DNA from: Sulfurospirillum sp964466465
GTDB taxonomy: Bacteria > Campylobacterota > Campylobacteria > Campylobacterales > Sulfurospirillaceae
DNA: 55,686 nt
Assembly: GCA_964466465.1 (NCBI GenBank)
Contig: CAYXNJ010000012.1
Location: forward strand, 1 to 55,686
Direction of reading: 5' to 3'
A program made the position numbers and the translations under genes. Positions 1 to 8,585 of this stretch are shown in pieces. Under the pieces are notes generated by a model. That model was not told where the DNA came from. It worked only from the letters and a program-made list of their open reading frames with translations, and did no database searches. Every line of letters starts with the position of its first letter. Position 1 is the first letter of the stretch.

Positions 1-66
1 ATCTTTTATTTTAAGATAACAAAAAAGAAGATACAATAGACTTTTTTAACACAAAGGATAGAGTGA

Positions 67-714
67 ATGAAGATAGCAAATGTTCTTATTGTGGCGTCAT
101 TAGTGGCTTTTATGAGTGGTTGTGCCTCTAAAGAGAAAGAGGTGTTCAATATGCCTGCAACCTATTGGTATGAGCAAATCGCCAAAGAGATTAAAAGTCA
201 AGATTTAGAAAAAGCAGACTCGTTTTACACTTCATTAGCCAGTGAGCATATCGAATCACCACTTTTACCCGATGCGATGATGATGCTTGCTAATGCCCAT
301 ATGCAAGATGAAGAGTATGTCCTCGCCAACTTTTACCTTGATGAATACCTTAAACGCTATGGAAGCAAAGCCAATGCAGACCATGTTCGTTATATGAAAA
401 TCAAAGCAAATTACGAAGCATTTCCAAATCCAAACAGAAACCAACAACTTCTTATTGATACTATAGCTCAGACAAAAGACTTTTTAGCACGTTATCCTAA
501 CTCTAAATTCCGTCCTTTAGCAGAGACTATTTTAGTACGTTTAGAGATGGGTGAGTACTTCTTAGATGAAAATATCAAAGACTTATACTCTCGTGTGGAT
601 AAGCCAGAAGCAGCTAAAATCTATGAAGAAAAACTCAAAAAATCTTCACTAGGAGAAGCAAAAATCGTCGAACCAAAGATACCTTGGTATCGTTCTTGGT
701 TTGAAAAACAGTAA
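67..714 (+). CDS. bamD: Outer membrane protein assembly factor BamD (lipoprotein)
   Basis: BamD (ComL/YfiO) is the lipoprotein of the BAM complex that helps BamA insert beta-barrel proteins into the outer membrane. The 215-aa product starts with a lipoprotein signal whose lipobox ends MSGC, with the lipidated cysteine at residue 19. It continues as TPR-like helices (about residues 30-180), including the 'YWYEQIAKEIKSQDLEKAD' and 'ANFYLDEYLKRYG' segments typical of the family. Length is normal for the family. It stands directly upstream of lon in the same direction, with a hairpin between them. Family assignment is by pattern recognition; confidence is high. Confidence 0.9.
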   Translation: MKIANVLIVASLVAFMSGCASKEKEVFNMPATYWYEQIAKEIKSQDLEKADSFYTSLASEHIESPLLPDAMMMLANAHMQDEEYVLANFYLDEYLKRYGSKANADHVRYMKIKANYEAFPNPNRNQQLLIDTIAQTKDFLARYPNSKFRPLAETILVRLEMGEYFLDENIKDLYSRVDKPEAAKIYEEKLKKSSLGEAKIVEPKIPWYRSWFEKQ

Positions 715-760
715 GCACTATAACTTTTTATTTACTTCTTTACTATACAATCTAATTATC

Positions 761-783
761 GCATAAGAGCTTAGCTCTTATGC
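761..783. terminator. Hairpin between bamD and lon
   Basis: A perfect 10-bp stem (761-770 with 774-783) closes on a 3-nt TTA loop, starting 47 nt after the bamD stop codon. No clear T-run follows, so it may be a weak terminator or a transcript-end stabiliser rather than a strong intrinsic terminator. Confidence 0.55.
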
Positions 784-792
784 CCTTACCTG

Positions 793-798
793 TAAAAT
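793..798 (+). promoter_or_regulatory. Putative -10 element for lon
   Basis: TAAAAT is preceded by TG (extended -10), 35 nt upstream of the lon start. The same TGTAAAATACC string occurs before ilvC (8544-8554). No convincing -35 is visible, as is common for sigma-70 promoters in this group. Confidence 0.4.
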
Positions 799-832
799 AC
801 AAAAAAGATAAACAAAAAATGGAGATTGAGCG

Positions 833-3256
833 ATGAAACTCAGTGACTATACCGCGTTTCCTGCGGACATACCTATTGTCGTAGAAGACAATTTATTTTT
901 ATACCCTTTTATGATTTCCCCTCTTTTTTTAACAGATGAAGAAAACATTCGCGCTGCTAATGACGCACTTGATCACAACTCTTTGGTTATGGTATGTACA
1001 GCCAAAGTTGGAAGCGAACAAGGGCGTGATTTTAATGCGATTTATCCAGCAGGTGTTATTGGCTCTATTATGCGTAAAGTCGATCTTCCTGATGGTAGAG
1101 TAAAAATCCTTTTTCAAGGAATGCAAAAGGGAAAAATTTTAAAAGAACTCTCTACCACACCGCTTCGCGCAACGATTGATCTTATTCCAACGCATCACTC
1201 TGAGCCGATGAAAGTAGAAGCAACCTTAGCAGTTTTACGTGAAAAAATTGCCCAACTTGCATCTCTTGGGGGGCAGTTTCCGCCAGATTTGATTAAAACG
1301 ATAGAAGATAACAGCGATATTCATCGCATTACAGATTTAGTTGCAAGTAGTATGAAGCTCAAAAAAGAGCAAGCCTATAAATTGTTTATTGAAAGTGATG
1401 ATGAGGCAAGACTTTTACAGCTTATTGATTATGTGATTGAAGAGATTGAATCAAGCAGGCTTAAAAAAGAGATTAAAACAAAAGTACATTCACAGATTGA
1501 AAAAGTGAATAAAGAGTACTTTCTTAAAGAACAACTCAAACAGATTCAAAAAGAGCTTGGAACAGACAATCAACGAGAAGAAGAGATAGAAGAGTACCGC
1601 AAAAAGTTAGAAGCTAAAAAAGAGTATATGGAAGAAGATGCGTACAAAGAGATCAAAAAGCAGATCGACAAGCTTTCTCGCATGCACCCAGATTCGGCTG
1701 ATGCTAACTTGATTCAGAGTTATCTTGACTGGGTGATAGAAATTCCTTTTGGCAAAGCGGCTAAAAAAGACCTTGATGTTTTAGAGGTCAAATCACAGCT
1801 CGATAAAGACCATTACTCACTTGAAAAACCAAAAGAGCGTATCGAAGAGTTTTTTGCGGTACGTGAATTACTCTCAAAACGTGGTATCGCTGACAAATCA
1901 GCCAATGGTGCAATTCTTTGTTTTTCGGGCCCTCCAGGTGTGGGTAAAACATCTTTGGCAAACTCGATTGCAAAGGCCTTGAAGCGTAAACTTGTACGTA
2001 TTGCATTGGGTGGTTTGGAAGATGTTAATGAACTAAGAGGTCATAGACGCACCTATATTGGGGCGATGCCAGGGCGTATTGTTCAAGGTATCATTGAAGC
2101 AGGGGAGATGAATCCTGTTGTTGTTTTAGATGAAATCGATAAAGTGGCACGAAGCTTTAGGGGTGATCCTACAGCAGTTTTATTAGAAGTGCTAGATCCT
2201 GAGCAAAACAACAAGTTTAGAGATTATTACCTTAACTTCAATATTGACCTGAGCAAAGTGATTTTCATCGCCACCGCAAATGAGGTCGGTTCTATTCCAG
2301 CGCCTCTTCGTGATCGTATGGAGTTTATCTTTGTGAACTCTTATACTCCACAAGAGAAGTATGAAATCGCTAAAAAATATTTGATTCCTCAAGAGCTTAA
2401 AAAGCATGGTTTGAAAAATAGTGAAGTGAATATCTCTAAGCCAACATTGCAGTTGGTGATTGCTAACTATACACGAGAATCAGGAGTGCGAAATTTACGT
2501 AGAAGAATTGCAGATATTTTACGAAAAGTGGCAAAACAGCTTTTAATGGATCCTTCGATTGATAAAGTAACGATTACGCATACAAATCTAAAAGATTACT
2601 TGCCTAAAACTGTTTTTGAGATTGATGAAGTGGATAAAGAAAATAGTGTAGGCATCGTTAATGGTTTAGCATGGACAAGTGTGGGTGGCGATGTGCTGAA
2701 AGTTGAAGCGATTCGTATTCAGGGTAAAGGTGGCATTCAGATCACAGGTTCACTTGGTGATGTAATGAAAGAGTCGGCTAAAATTGCACTGAGTGTTGTC
2801 AAAGTCTTAATTGATAACAAAAAAATCGATGTACCACTCTCTATCATTCCAACATCGGGACTTGATAAAGAAGAGTGTGCAAAAGCAGTTGAACCAAGCG
2901 ATGTTTACAGACGTTATGACCTTCATATTCACGTGCCAGAGGGTGCAACGCCCAAAGACGGTCCAAGTGCAGGTATTACGATGGCAACCGCGATTGCTTC
3001 GATACTATGTGATAAAAAAGTGAAAAGCGATGTTGCGATGACGGGAGAGCTTACGTTAACAGGTAAAGTTTTACCAATCGGTGGGCTTAAAGAAAAACTT
3101 ATAGCAGCGTACAAAGCAAAAATCAAAACGGCATTGATTCCTAAGAAAAACTATGAAAAAGATTTAGATGAAATTCCTGATGAAGTCAAAGAGAAGATGA
3201 AAATCATCCCTGTTTCGCGTGTGGAAGAAGTGTTGGAATTTGCGTTAATTAAATAA
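833..3256 (+). CDS. lon: ATP-dependent Lon protease
   Basis: Lon is a cytoplasmic AAA+ serine protease that degrades misfolded and regulatory proteins. The 807-aa product shows the N-terminal LON substrate-binding domain (about 10-200), a coiled helical region, and the AAA+ module with Walker A GPPGVGKTS (about 366) and Walker B VVVLDEID (about 430). The C-terminal protease domain has the catalytic serine in KDGPSAG (about 711) and the partner lysine in GGLKEKL (about 753). Length and domain order are normal. The start at 833 follows a GGAGATTGAGCG ribosome site. It converges on rpsR with a shared hairpin. Confidence 0.97.
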   Translation: MKLSDYTAFPADIPIVVEDNLFLYPFMISPLFLTDEENIRAANDALDHNSLVMVCTAKVGSEQGRDFNAIYPAGVIGSIMRKVDLPDGRVKILFQGMQKGKILKELSTTPLRATIDLIPTHHSEPMKVEATLAVLREKIAQLASLGGQFPPDLIKTIEDNSDIHRITDLVASSMKLKKEQAYKLFIESDDEARLLQLIDYVIEEIESSRLKKEIKTKVHSQIEKVNKEYFLKEQLKQIQKELGTDNQREEEIEEYRKKLEAKKEYMEEDAYKEIKKQIDKLSRMHPDSADANLIQSYLDWVIEIPFGKAAKKDLDVLEVKSQLDKDHYSLEKPKERIEEFFAVRELLSKRGIADKSANGAILCFSGPPGVGKTSLANSIAKALKRKLVRIALGGLEDVNELRGHRRTYIGAMPGRIVQGIIEAGEMNPVVVLDEIDKVARSFRGDPTAVLLEVLDPEQNNKFRDYYLNFNIDLSKVIFIATANEVGSIPAPLRDRMEFIFVNSYTPQEKYEIAKKYLIPQELKKHGLKNSEVNISKPTLQLVIANYTRESGVRNLRRRIADILRKVAKQLLMDPSIDKVTITHTNLKDYLPKTVFEIDEVDKENSVGIVNGLAWTSVGGDVLKVEAIRIQGKGGIQITGSLGDVMKESAKIALSVVKVLIDNKKIDVPLSIIPTSGLDKEECAKAVEPSDVYRRYDLHIHVPEGATPKDGPSAGITMATAIASILCDKKVKSDVAMTGELTLTGKVLPIGGLKEKLIAAYKAKIKTALIPKKNYEKDLDEIPDEVKEKMKIIPVSRVEEVLEFALIK

Positions 3257-3265
3257 AAAAGAAGA

Positions 3266-3291
3266 AAGCTAGATGGGTAACCATCTAGCTT
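3266..3291. terminator. Bidirectional terminator between lon and rpsR
   Basis: A perfect 11-bp stem (3266-3276 with 3281-3291) has a GTAA loop and lies between the convergent ends of lon and rpsR. A-rich sequence on the left gives a U-tract for the minus transcript, so it could serve both directions. Confidence 0.75.
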
Positions 3292-3299
3292 AATAAAGG

Positions 3300-3566
3300 C
3301 TATTGTTGTAATTGCTCGAAAGGAACAGCAACAACTTTTTGAGTGTCGATGATGTATGGGATAACCGCTGTAGCACGTGCGCGTTTGATCGCTAGTTCTA
3401 CCATCTCTTGATGTCTTTTGCAGTTACCAGTTAAACGACGAGGCATAATTTTGTATCTCTCAGAAAGAGAATGTCTCAAAATTTTTGCATCTTTATAGTC
3501 AACGTATTCTACTTTTGCTTCACAGTATTTGCAGTATTTGCGTGCAAATTTTCTTTTCTCTGCCAT
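3300..3566 (-). CDS. rpsR: 30S ribosomal protein S18
   Basis: S18 binds 16S rRNA together with S6 in the platform of the small subunit. The 88-aa protein carries the family core from 'KYCKYCEAK' near residue 10 through 'KILRHSLSERYKIMPRRLTG' to 'CKRHQEMVELAIKRAR'. It is the last gene of the rpsF-ssb-rpsR operon on the minus strand and has its own AAAGGAT ribosome site. The spacer to ssb is unusually rich in inverted repeats (see 3592-3670). Confidence 0.97.
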   Translation of the reverse strand: MAEKRKFARKYCKYCEAKVEYVDYKDAKILRHSLSERYKIMPRRLTGNCKRHQEMVELAIKRARATAVIPYIIDTQKVVAVPFEQLQQ

Positions 3567-3591
3567 TTTTTATCCTTTACTTATTTTTATA

Positions 3592-3670
3592 ACGACTCTT
3601 AGGCAAAGCCTAATCGTCACTAAAGCTTGCCTTTTTCAAGGCAGATATTTTTACATAGCTATGTAAAAAT
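3592..3670 (-). promoter_or_regulatory. Three consecutive inverted repeats in the ssb-rpsR spacer
   Basis: Reading in the transcript direction, the spacer after the ssb stop holds three elements. First is a perfect 24-bp palindrome (3647-3670). Next is a 6-bp hairpin, TGCCTT with AAGGCA (3628-3643). Last is a hairpin with a TTAGGC/GCCTAA core (3599-3613), extended by ACGA/TCGT outer arms with a bulge (3592-3617). The rpsR ribosome site lies just beyond. The arrangement could be an attenuator or processing region that sets S18 output separately from S6 and SSB. Only the repeats are seen; the role is inferred. Confidence 0.5.
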
Positions 3671-3672
3671 CG

Positions 3673-4188
3673 CTAAAACGGAATTTCGTCATCGTTAATA
3701 TCGATGTCCGGAATCTCATGACCACTATATTCAGGAGTAGATTGTCTTGGATATGCAGCTGGTTTTTGTTGGTTGGCAGCATTATAGCCAACATTCGGTG
3801 TGCCCATCACAGGTTCACCATAACTTCCACCCATATCTGCACCACCGCCTTCTTGTCCACCGCGAGTGTCCATCATCTGGAGTGTTTCAACAGTGATAGA
3901 GTGCTTTGAGCGCTTTACACCTTGTTGATCTGTCCATTGATCAAGTTTTAAACGACCTTCAACCAATACTTTTTTGCCACGGCTTAGGTATTGATTAGCG
4001 ATCTCTGCGGTACGTCCAAAAAAGGTGATGTCGATAAAGCATACTTCTTCACCTTGGCTACCATCTTGCTTTTTGAAGCGACGATTGGTCGCAAGTCCCG
4101 TGGTACAAACTGCGCCACCATTTGGTAGATAACGAAGTTCGCAATCACGTGTCAGGTTACCAAGCATAATTACTCTATTGAACATCAT
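3673..4188 (-). CDS. ssb: Single-stranded DNA-binding protein
   Basis: SSB coats single-stranded DNA in replication, repair and recombination. The 171-aa protein has the N-terminal OB fold (about 1-110; 'MFNRVIMLGNLTRDCELRYLPNG', 'GKKVLVEGRLKLDQW'). A glycine- and glutamine-rich linker follows, then the acidic tip DINDDEIPF that binds partner proteins. It lies 10 nt downstream of rpsF in the usual S6-SSB-S18 operon. Confidence 0.97.
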   Translation of the reverse strand: MMFNRVIMLGNLTRDCELRYLPNGGAVCTTGLATNRRFKKQDGSQGEEVCFIDITFFGRTAEIANQYLSRGKKVLVEGRLKLDQWTDQQGVKRSKHSITVETLQMMDTRGGQEGGGADMGGSYGEPVMGTPNVGYNAANQQKPAAYPRQSTPEYSGHEIPDIDINDDEIPF

Positions 4189-4198
4189 GGCTCCTTAA

Positions 4199-4600
4199 TT
4201 AAGCTTCAGTTGTAACAGTGTCTTCTACGATCTCTTTAGATTCAACAGCTGCTGGTGCATCACCTTTTTTAGTGATTTTCTCAACTTGTTTGTTCCAGAA
4301 TCTAAGTTCTTTTTGATTTTCAAATTTAACAGTCATAAAGCGGATAAACTCTTCAGTAATTCTGATAAGTCTTTCAACCTCAGCAATAGCAGCTGTAGGA
4401 GCAGTAAAGTAAAATACTACGTATGTTCCACGCTCAAATTTATCGATTTGATACGCAAGTTTACGTGTACCCATCTCAAGTGTTGCAGAAATAACTGCAC
4501 CGTTTTTCTCTAAAATTTCTTTTAGATAGTTTAGTTTTGCTTGTAGCTCTTCTACCGTTAATGTAGGCTTTACTACAACAAGCAACTCATAATGTCGCAT
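4199..4600 (-). CDS. rpsF: 30S ribosomal protein S6
   Basis: S6 is a small-subunit protein that pairs with S18. The 133-aa product starts 'MRHYELLVVVKPTLTVEEL', the family N-terminus, and has an acidic tail ('ESKEIVEDTVTTEA') after the ferredoxin-like core. It is the first gene of the rpsF-ssb-rpsR operon, with a strong AGAAGGAG ribosome site. A leader hairpin lies about 20 nt upstream. Confidence 0.97.
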   Translation of the reverse strand: MRHYELLVVVKPTLTVEELQAKLNYLKEILEKNGAVISATLEMGTRKLAYQIDKFERGTYVVFYFTAPTAAIAEVERLIRITEEFIRFMTVKFENQKELRFWNKQVEKITKKGDAPAAVESKEIVEDTVTTEA

Positions 4601-4620
4601 CGTTTCTCCTTCTGGATTTC

Positions 4621-4644
4621 ACCCAAATAGATCAGTATTTGAGT
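4621..4644 (-). promoter_or_regulatory. Leader hairpin upstream of rpsF
   Basis: A 9-bp stem with one GU pair (4621-4629 with 4636-4644) and a 6-nt loop lies between the likely promoter and the ribosome site of rpsF. Many bacteria use an S6:S18-binding RNA at this place. I do not see the CCG bulge described for that motif, so autoregulation is only a possibility. Confidence 0.35.
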
Positions 4645-4668
4645 AAGGATTTTTTAGAATAGGCGTGG

Positions 4669-4674
4669 ATTATA
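4669..4674 (-). promoter_or_regulatory. Putative -10 element for rpsF operon
   Basis: TATAAT on the minus strand (ATTATA on the plus strand) lies 69 nt upstream of the rpsF start, in the short gap after holA. No clear -35 is visible. Confidence 0.5.
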
Positions 4675-4709
4675 CTGTAATTCACCTTATCAAATTCTTA
4701 TTTTAAGGG

Positions 4710-5699
4710 TTATAAAGAGCTTTGGAGTTTGATAAGACTAGAGAGCAGATAGCTTGTTTTTTCAACATTACCTGCCTTTTTAAGGCGATATTCTGCATCA
4801 ATAAGAAGGTTTGAAAGTTTATGATAGGTTGCAAGATCGATTTTAATTGACTGTTGTGAGCGTTGTGCAGCAAGCTGTGGAGGCAGTGGATAACCTAAAA
4901 TTGCTTTTGCATCAAATGAGCCATGTAATTTAATGTAAGAATGAAACAAAAAGAGTTGCGAGACATGTGCTTGGATGGCATTGATAATACGAATCTCTTC
5001 AACCCCATCCCCATCAATGAGGCGTTCAAACTCCTCTTTAATATCTTTTTTTTCAAGAAGTTTGGTGATGAAATGATCCATTGAAACAGAACCTAGACCA
5101 TATACTAACGTATTAATGTCATTAACACCAATCTCTTTGCCTAAAACTAAAAGTTTTTCACATTCGTTGACGCACAATGAAAGATCTTCGGTATGGATCA
5201 TATAAAGATGCTGCAAGGCATAACGGTCAATGGAAAGTCCAATCGCATTTGCATGATTTTGCAAAAGCTGTAGTGCTTCATTAAAATCTGCTTTAAAAAG
5301 ACGTACAAAAGCACCGTCATTTTGTTTATCAAAGAGTTTTGTAAAAGGCGTTGCTTTTTTATCCTCGCCAAAATATTGATAAATAAAGTAACTTGAGTCG
5401 TTTTTAGCACACAATCCAACAAGAATTTCAAGCTCTTTTGTTGAAATGGTTTTGTCTGTTTTAACGATTAAAACATTTCGATCGCCAAATAAAGACGATT
5501 GAGAGAGAAAGTTTTTGGCAGAAGTAAAATTGTACTCATCAAAATACATCATTACTTTTTCTTCACTTCCCACCTGTAAAAGTGTTAAGAGCTGTTGAGT
5601 GAGAACATTGTTTTGATAGGCACATGCACCGTATAAAAGTGTTGATTTTGGTGCTTTACCTGATTTTAAAACACCTTCAAATTCTCTTTTATACATCAA
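4710..5699 (-). CDS. holA: DNA polymerase III subunit delta
   Basis: HolA is the clamp-loader subunit that opens the beta sliding clamp. The 329-aa protein matches the divergent Campylobacterota form: an AAA+-like fold without a usable Walker A ('STLLYGACAYQNN' near 20), a central helical region, and the C-terminal 'LSNLLIDAEYRLKKAG' helix typical of delta. Its start overlaps the end of rnr by 11 nt, so the two are probably translated together. Identification rests on this pattern and on the rnr neighbour. Confidence 0.85.
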   Translation of the reverse strand: MMYKREFEGVLKSGKAPKSTLLYGACAYQNNVLTQQLLTLLQVGSEEKVMMYFDEYNFTSAKNFLSQSSLFGDRNVLIVKTDKTISTKELEILVGLCAKNDSSYFIYQYFGEDKKATPFTKLFDKQNDGAFVRLFKADFNEALQLLQNHANAIGLSIDRYALQHLYMIHTEDLSLCVNECEKLLVLGKEIGVNDINTLVYGLGSVSMDHFITKLLEKKDIKEEFERLIDGDGVEEIRIINAIQAHVSQLFLFHSYIKLHGSFDAKAILGYPLPPQLAAQRSQQSIKIDLATYHKLSNLLIDAEYRLKKAGNVEKTSYLLSSLIKLQSSL

Positions 5700-7635
5700 A
5701 ACTCCTGGTCACTCTAGCATAAATACGAGCGGTAGCAATGTTGCTTTCGACAATTTTAATTTCAACACGTTGTAATAAGTGAACATCATTGTCGAGTAAG
5801 AAGATACGGGCACCCTTGAGTTCATCATCGAGTTTTGCAATCGGATTTTGTTCTGTTTCAACAACAATGGCTTTAAAATTGTCACCAACATGTTCTGCCA
5901 TGAAGCGAGCAAATTTACGATCCATATAATCCCAAGCAACCTTATCACTCTCTCGCTCTAGATTGCTTATTTTTTCACAAAGTGGACCTATGTCTTTGAG
6001 TAAAAAGGTGAGTTTTTTCTCATCATTCGCCATTTTTGCTTTTAAAAGACGGTGCAAAGTTAGATCACTATATCGCCTAATAGGTGAGGTAAAGTGCGTA
6101 TAGATGTCAAATCCGAGTCCAAAGTGACCTTTGTTTTCAGGTTCATAAATGGCTTTCTTTTGACTTTTAATAATGAGTTTATCAACTTCTTCACGAAGTC
6201 CTAAAACATCAGCTTTAGCTTGAATTCCTTGAATCATTTTAGGAAGATCGGCACTTAATTTGGCATTAATTCCAATGAGCGCTAAGTCATTTAAAAGTGC
6301 TTCCATACGCTCATATGAAGGGCTTTCATGGGTTCTAAAGATACCAAAGCCTAGTTTTTTAGCTGCTGCTTTATTGGCTAAAAGCATACAATCTTCAATA
6401 AGCCCATGAGAAGGCGTTTCCTCTTCTATTGTCGTTGAGATAAGATTTTGGTTTTCATCGACTCGCATACGCACTTCTGCTGAGCGGAATGAAAAAGCGT
6501 TTTCAAGCCGTATATCCCGTAGTTTTTGTGTCAGTGAATGCAGGGGTAAGAGGTATTCTAAAATGGTTTTATCATCAAGATCTGCATCGTCTGTTTTGCC
6601 TGCTAAAAAGAGGTCAATTTTTTCATAGGTATAACGTTTTGAGGAATGAATGACACTCTCAAAGAGCTCTTCTTTAAGAGGAGTACAAGTTAGAGGATCA
6701 AGTGTAATTTTAAACGTATAAGCAAGTCTATCTACATTTGGTTTTAAGGAGCAGATATTTTCGCTAAGGGAACGTGGAAGCATGGGAATGGATTTATGTG
6801 GAAAATAGATCGAAAAGCCTCGTTCAACGGCTTCTTTATCGATAGGACCCATGGCGTAAACGTATTCGCTGACATCAGCAATAGCCACATAGAGTGTGTG
6901 ATTTTGGACATCAAAATAGATGGCATCATCGAAATCTTTAGCATCGACAGGGTCAATCGTACAAAAAGGAAGATGGGTTAAATCCACGCGATGTGGGTAG
7001 TACGATTTATCGACAAAATCGCCATGGCTTTTTGCTTCGCTCTCAGCTTCTTTGCTGAAAAACTCTTTTTTATCAAACAAGCTCAAAGATATTTTTTCAT
7101 CCACCAAAGGATCGCTGATAACACCTAAAACTTCTTCAATGACATTGGACACATTATCGATTTTTAAAACACTTCCTAAGGGAAGCTGTTTGAGTGATTT
7201 TTGGCTGGCGGTGATGTCAAATAGGGATTCATTTTTAACATTACACCCAACCACTTTGCCTTTGCTCATCTTGGTATAGACAATGCTTTTTGCAAAAGCA
7301 CGCTGCGCAATATAAACAACGACAGCTTTAGCACGTCCGCCTCGTTTGTTCCCCACTCTTTTGGCTACAACTAAATCACCACGCATCGCCCCATGTAGGT
7401 CTTTAGCTTCGACGATAATGTCTTTTGCGCGCGTAGGTTCGAGTGAGCTTAAATATCCTGTACCACTAAATGCAACATCCATCTTACCAACGATATATGA
7501 AGGATCAAGTACATAAAGATCTTTTTTAGGAAGAACGACTCTAAGTTGGATAAGGGCTTTAAAATGGGGAAGAAAAGGAGCGGGCACATTTTCTTGTGCC
7601 ACTCCTTCTTTAAGGCTTAAAAGGAAATTCTTCAC
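5689..7635 (-). CDS. rnr: Ribonuclease R (RNB family exoribonuclease)
   Basis: This is a 3'-5' exoribonuclease of structured RNA. The 648-aa protein has N-terminal cold-shock-like OB segments and the RNB catalytic domain with the metal-binding aspartates in 'TIDPVDAKDFDDAIYF' (about 228-243). 'HFTSPIRRYSDLTLHR' (about 528-543) is also present. The C-terminal S1 region is short, as in other members of this clade. It starts with GTG, whose GTGA overlaps the stop of the HDOD gene, and its end overlaps holA by 11 nt. HDOD-rnr-holA therefore looks like one operon. Confidence 0.93.
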   Translation of the reverse strand: MKNFLLSLKEGVAQENVPAPFLPHFKALIQLRVVLPKKDLYVLDPSYIVGKMDVAFSGTGYLSSLEPTRAKDIIVEAKDLHGAMRGDLVVAKRVGNKRGGRAKAVVVYIAQRAFAKSIVYTKMSKGKVVGCNVKNESLFDITASQKSLKQLPLGSVLKIDNVSNVIEEVLGVISDPLVDEKISLSLFDKKEFFSKEAESEAKSHGDFVDKSYYPHRVDLTHLPFCTIDPVDAKDFDDAIYFDVQNHTLYVAIADVSEYVYAMGPIDKEAVERGFSIYFPHKSIPMLPRSLSENICSLKPNVDRLAYTFKITLDPLTCTPLKEELFESVIHSSKRYTYEKIDLFLAGKTDDADLDDKTILEYLLPLHSLTQKLRDIRLENAFSFRSAEVRMRVDENQNLISTTIEEETPSHGLIEDCMLLANKAAAKKLGFGIFRTHESPSYERMEALLNDLALIGINAKLSADLPKMIQGIQAKADVLGLREEVDKLIIKSQKKAIYEPENKGHFGLGFDIYTHFTSPIRRYSDLTLHRLLKAKMANDEKKLTFLLKDIGPLCEKISNLERESDKVAWDYMDRKFARFMAEHVGDNFKAIVVETEQNPIAKLDDELKGARIFLLDNDVHLLQRVEIKIVESNIATARIYARVTRSFDV

Positions 7636-8444
7636 TGTCTAAATTGCTCAATTGTTTGTAAAAATGGCTCATGGCTTAAGTCGTACTCATCCAAAAGTTT
7701 CAAAGAGCGAGCAATCGACGCATCATCAAGTTGTCCAAAAATATTGATACTATTTTTAACGACATTAAGCGCTGCAGAAAAAGCTCTAATATGTTCTTGT
7801 GCTTCAAAAGGATCATTTGAAAATTTGATAGATTCAACCAATTCAGCTTCTAAATTCCATTGTTCAAAAATTTTGGCAGTAATTTCTTCGTTGGAGAAAC
7901 CCACATACTCTTTTTCGAGGTGTGAAAGTTCATGAGGTGTTTTAATGTGCGAAAGAGCCGTTTGAAACGCTTCTGTTTTCTTTTGCTCAATGAGTTCATG
8001 CGCAATGATAATTTTGCCAACTTCCATCATAAATGCAGCAGGTTGGAGCACATCAAGCATTGCTTTGTTCACTTTTGAATACCATTTGAACATAAAGGTA
8101 CTTTGAAGTGTGCTGATCTCTAAAAACGTTGTATTGGAGAGATGGTAAGGTGTGAGATCAATTTTAATATTTTGTTTAATGGCGCTTGAAAGAGCAAAAC
8201 CACGTACCGTTGCCATACCAAATAACGAGACGGCATGTGCGATATTTTTAATTTCTCTACTAAATCCATAGAGTGGGGAATTGGAAGATTTTAAAATATT
8301 GGCAGTGAGCATAGGGTCACTCTCAACCACTTTGACAAGATCAGCTAGTGAGCTGTTTTTATCGACGCAAATACGTTGTATTTTGAGTACCGTATCATCA
8401 AGGGGCGGAAGCGCTTTGATTTTTTTTAAAATATTTTCGTCCAT
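7632..8444 (-). CDS. HDOD domain protein
   Basis: The HDOD domain is a HD-like fold without phosphohydrolase residues, found in bacterial signalling proteins. The 270-aa product is almost all HDOD: 'ALPPLDDTVLKIQRICVD' at the start, 'VVESDPMLTANILKSSNSPLYG' (about 43-64), and 'AHAVSLFGMATVRGFALSS'. No receiver, GGDEF or EAL domain is attached. It overlaps rnr by 4 nt and heads that operon. Its target is unknown. Confidence 0.85.
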   Translation of the reverse strand: MDENILKKIKALPPLDDTVLKIQRICVDKNSSLADLVKVVESDPMLTANILKSSNSPLYGFSREIKNIAHAVSLFGMATVRGFALSSAIKQNIKIDLTPYHLSNTTFLEISTLQSTFMFKWYSKVNKAMLDVLQPAAFMMEVGKIIIAHELIEQKKTEAFQTALSHIKTPHELSHLEKEYVGFSNEEITAKIFEQWNLEAELVESIKFSNDPFEAQEHIRAFSAALNVVKNSINIFGQLDDASIARSLKLLDEYDLSHEPFLQTIEQFRQ

Positions 8445-8545
8445 AACTGATTCCTAGTGATTTTGTTTATGACCAAATTCTATCTCGTGTTGGTTTATAG
8501 TTTGCTTTGCCCATTCATATGTAAAGTTTTTAAGTAACTATTTTG

Positions 8546-8551
8546 TAAAAT
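8546..8551 (+). promoter_or_regulatory. Putative -10 element for ilvC
   Basis: TAAAAT preceded by TG lies 35 nt upstream of the ilvC start. It matches the string and spacing seen before lon. Confidence 0.4.
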
Positions 8552-8585
8552 ACCGACATTTAATATTACACGTAAGGATTGACAA

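Noticed and set aside
3647..3670. 24-bp perfect palindrome considered as an attachment or recombination site
   Set aside because: No recombinase is nearby and it lies inside a ribosomal operon. An RNA or regulatory role is likelier.
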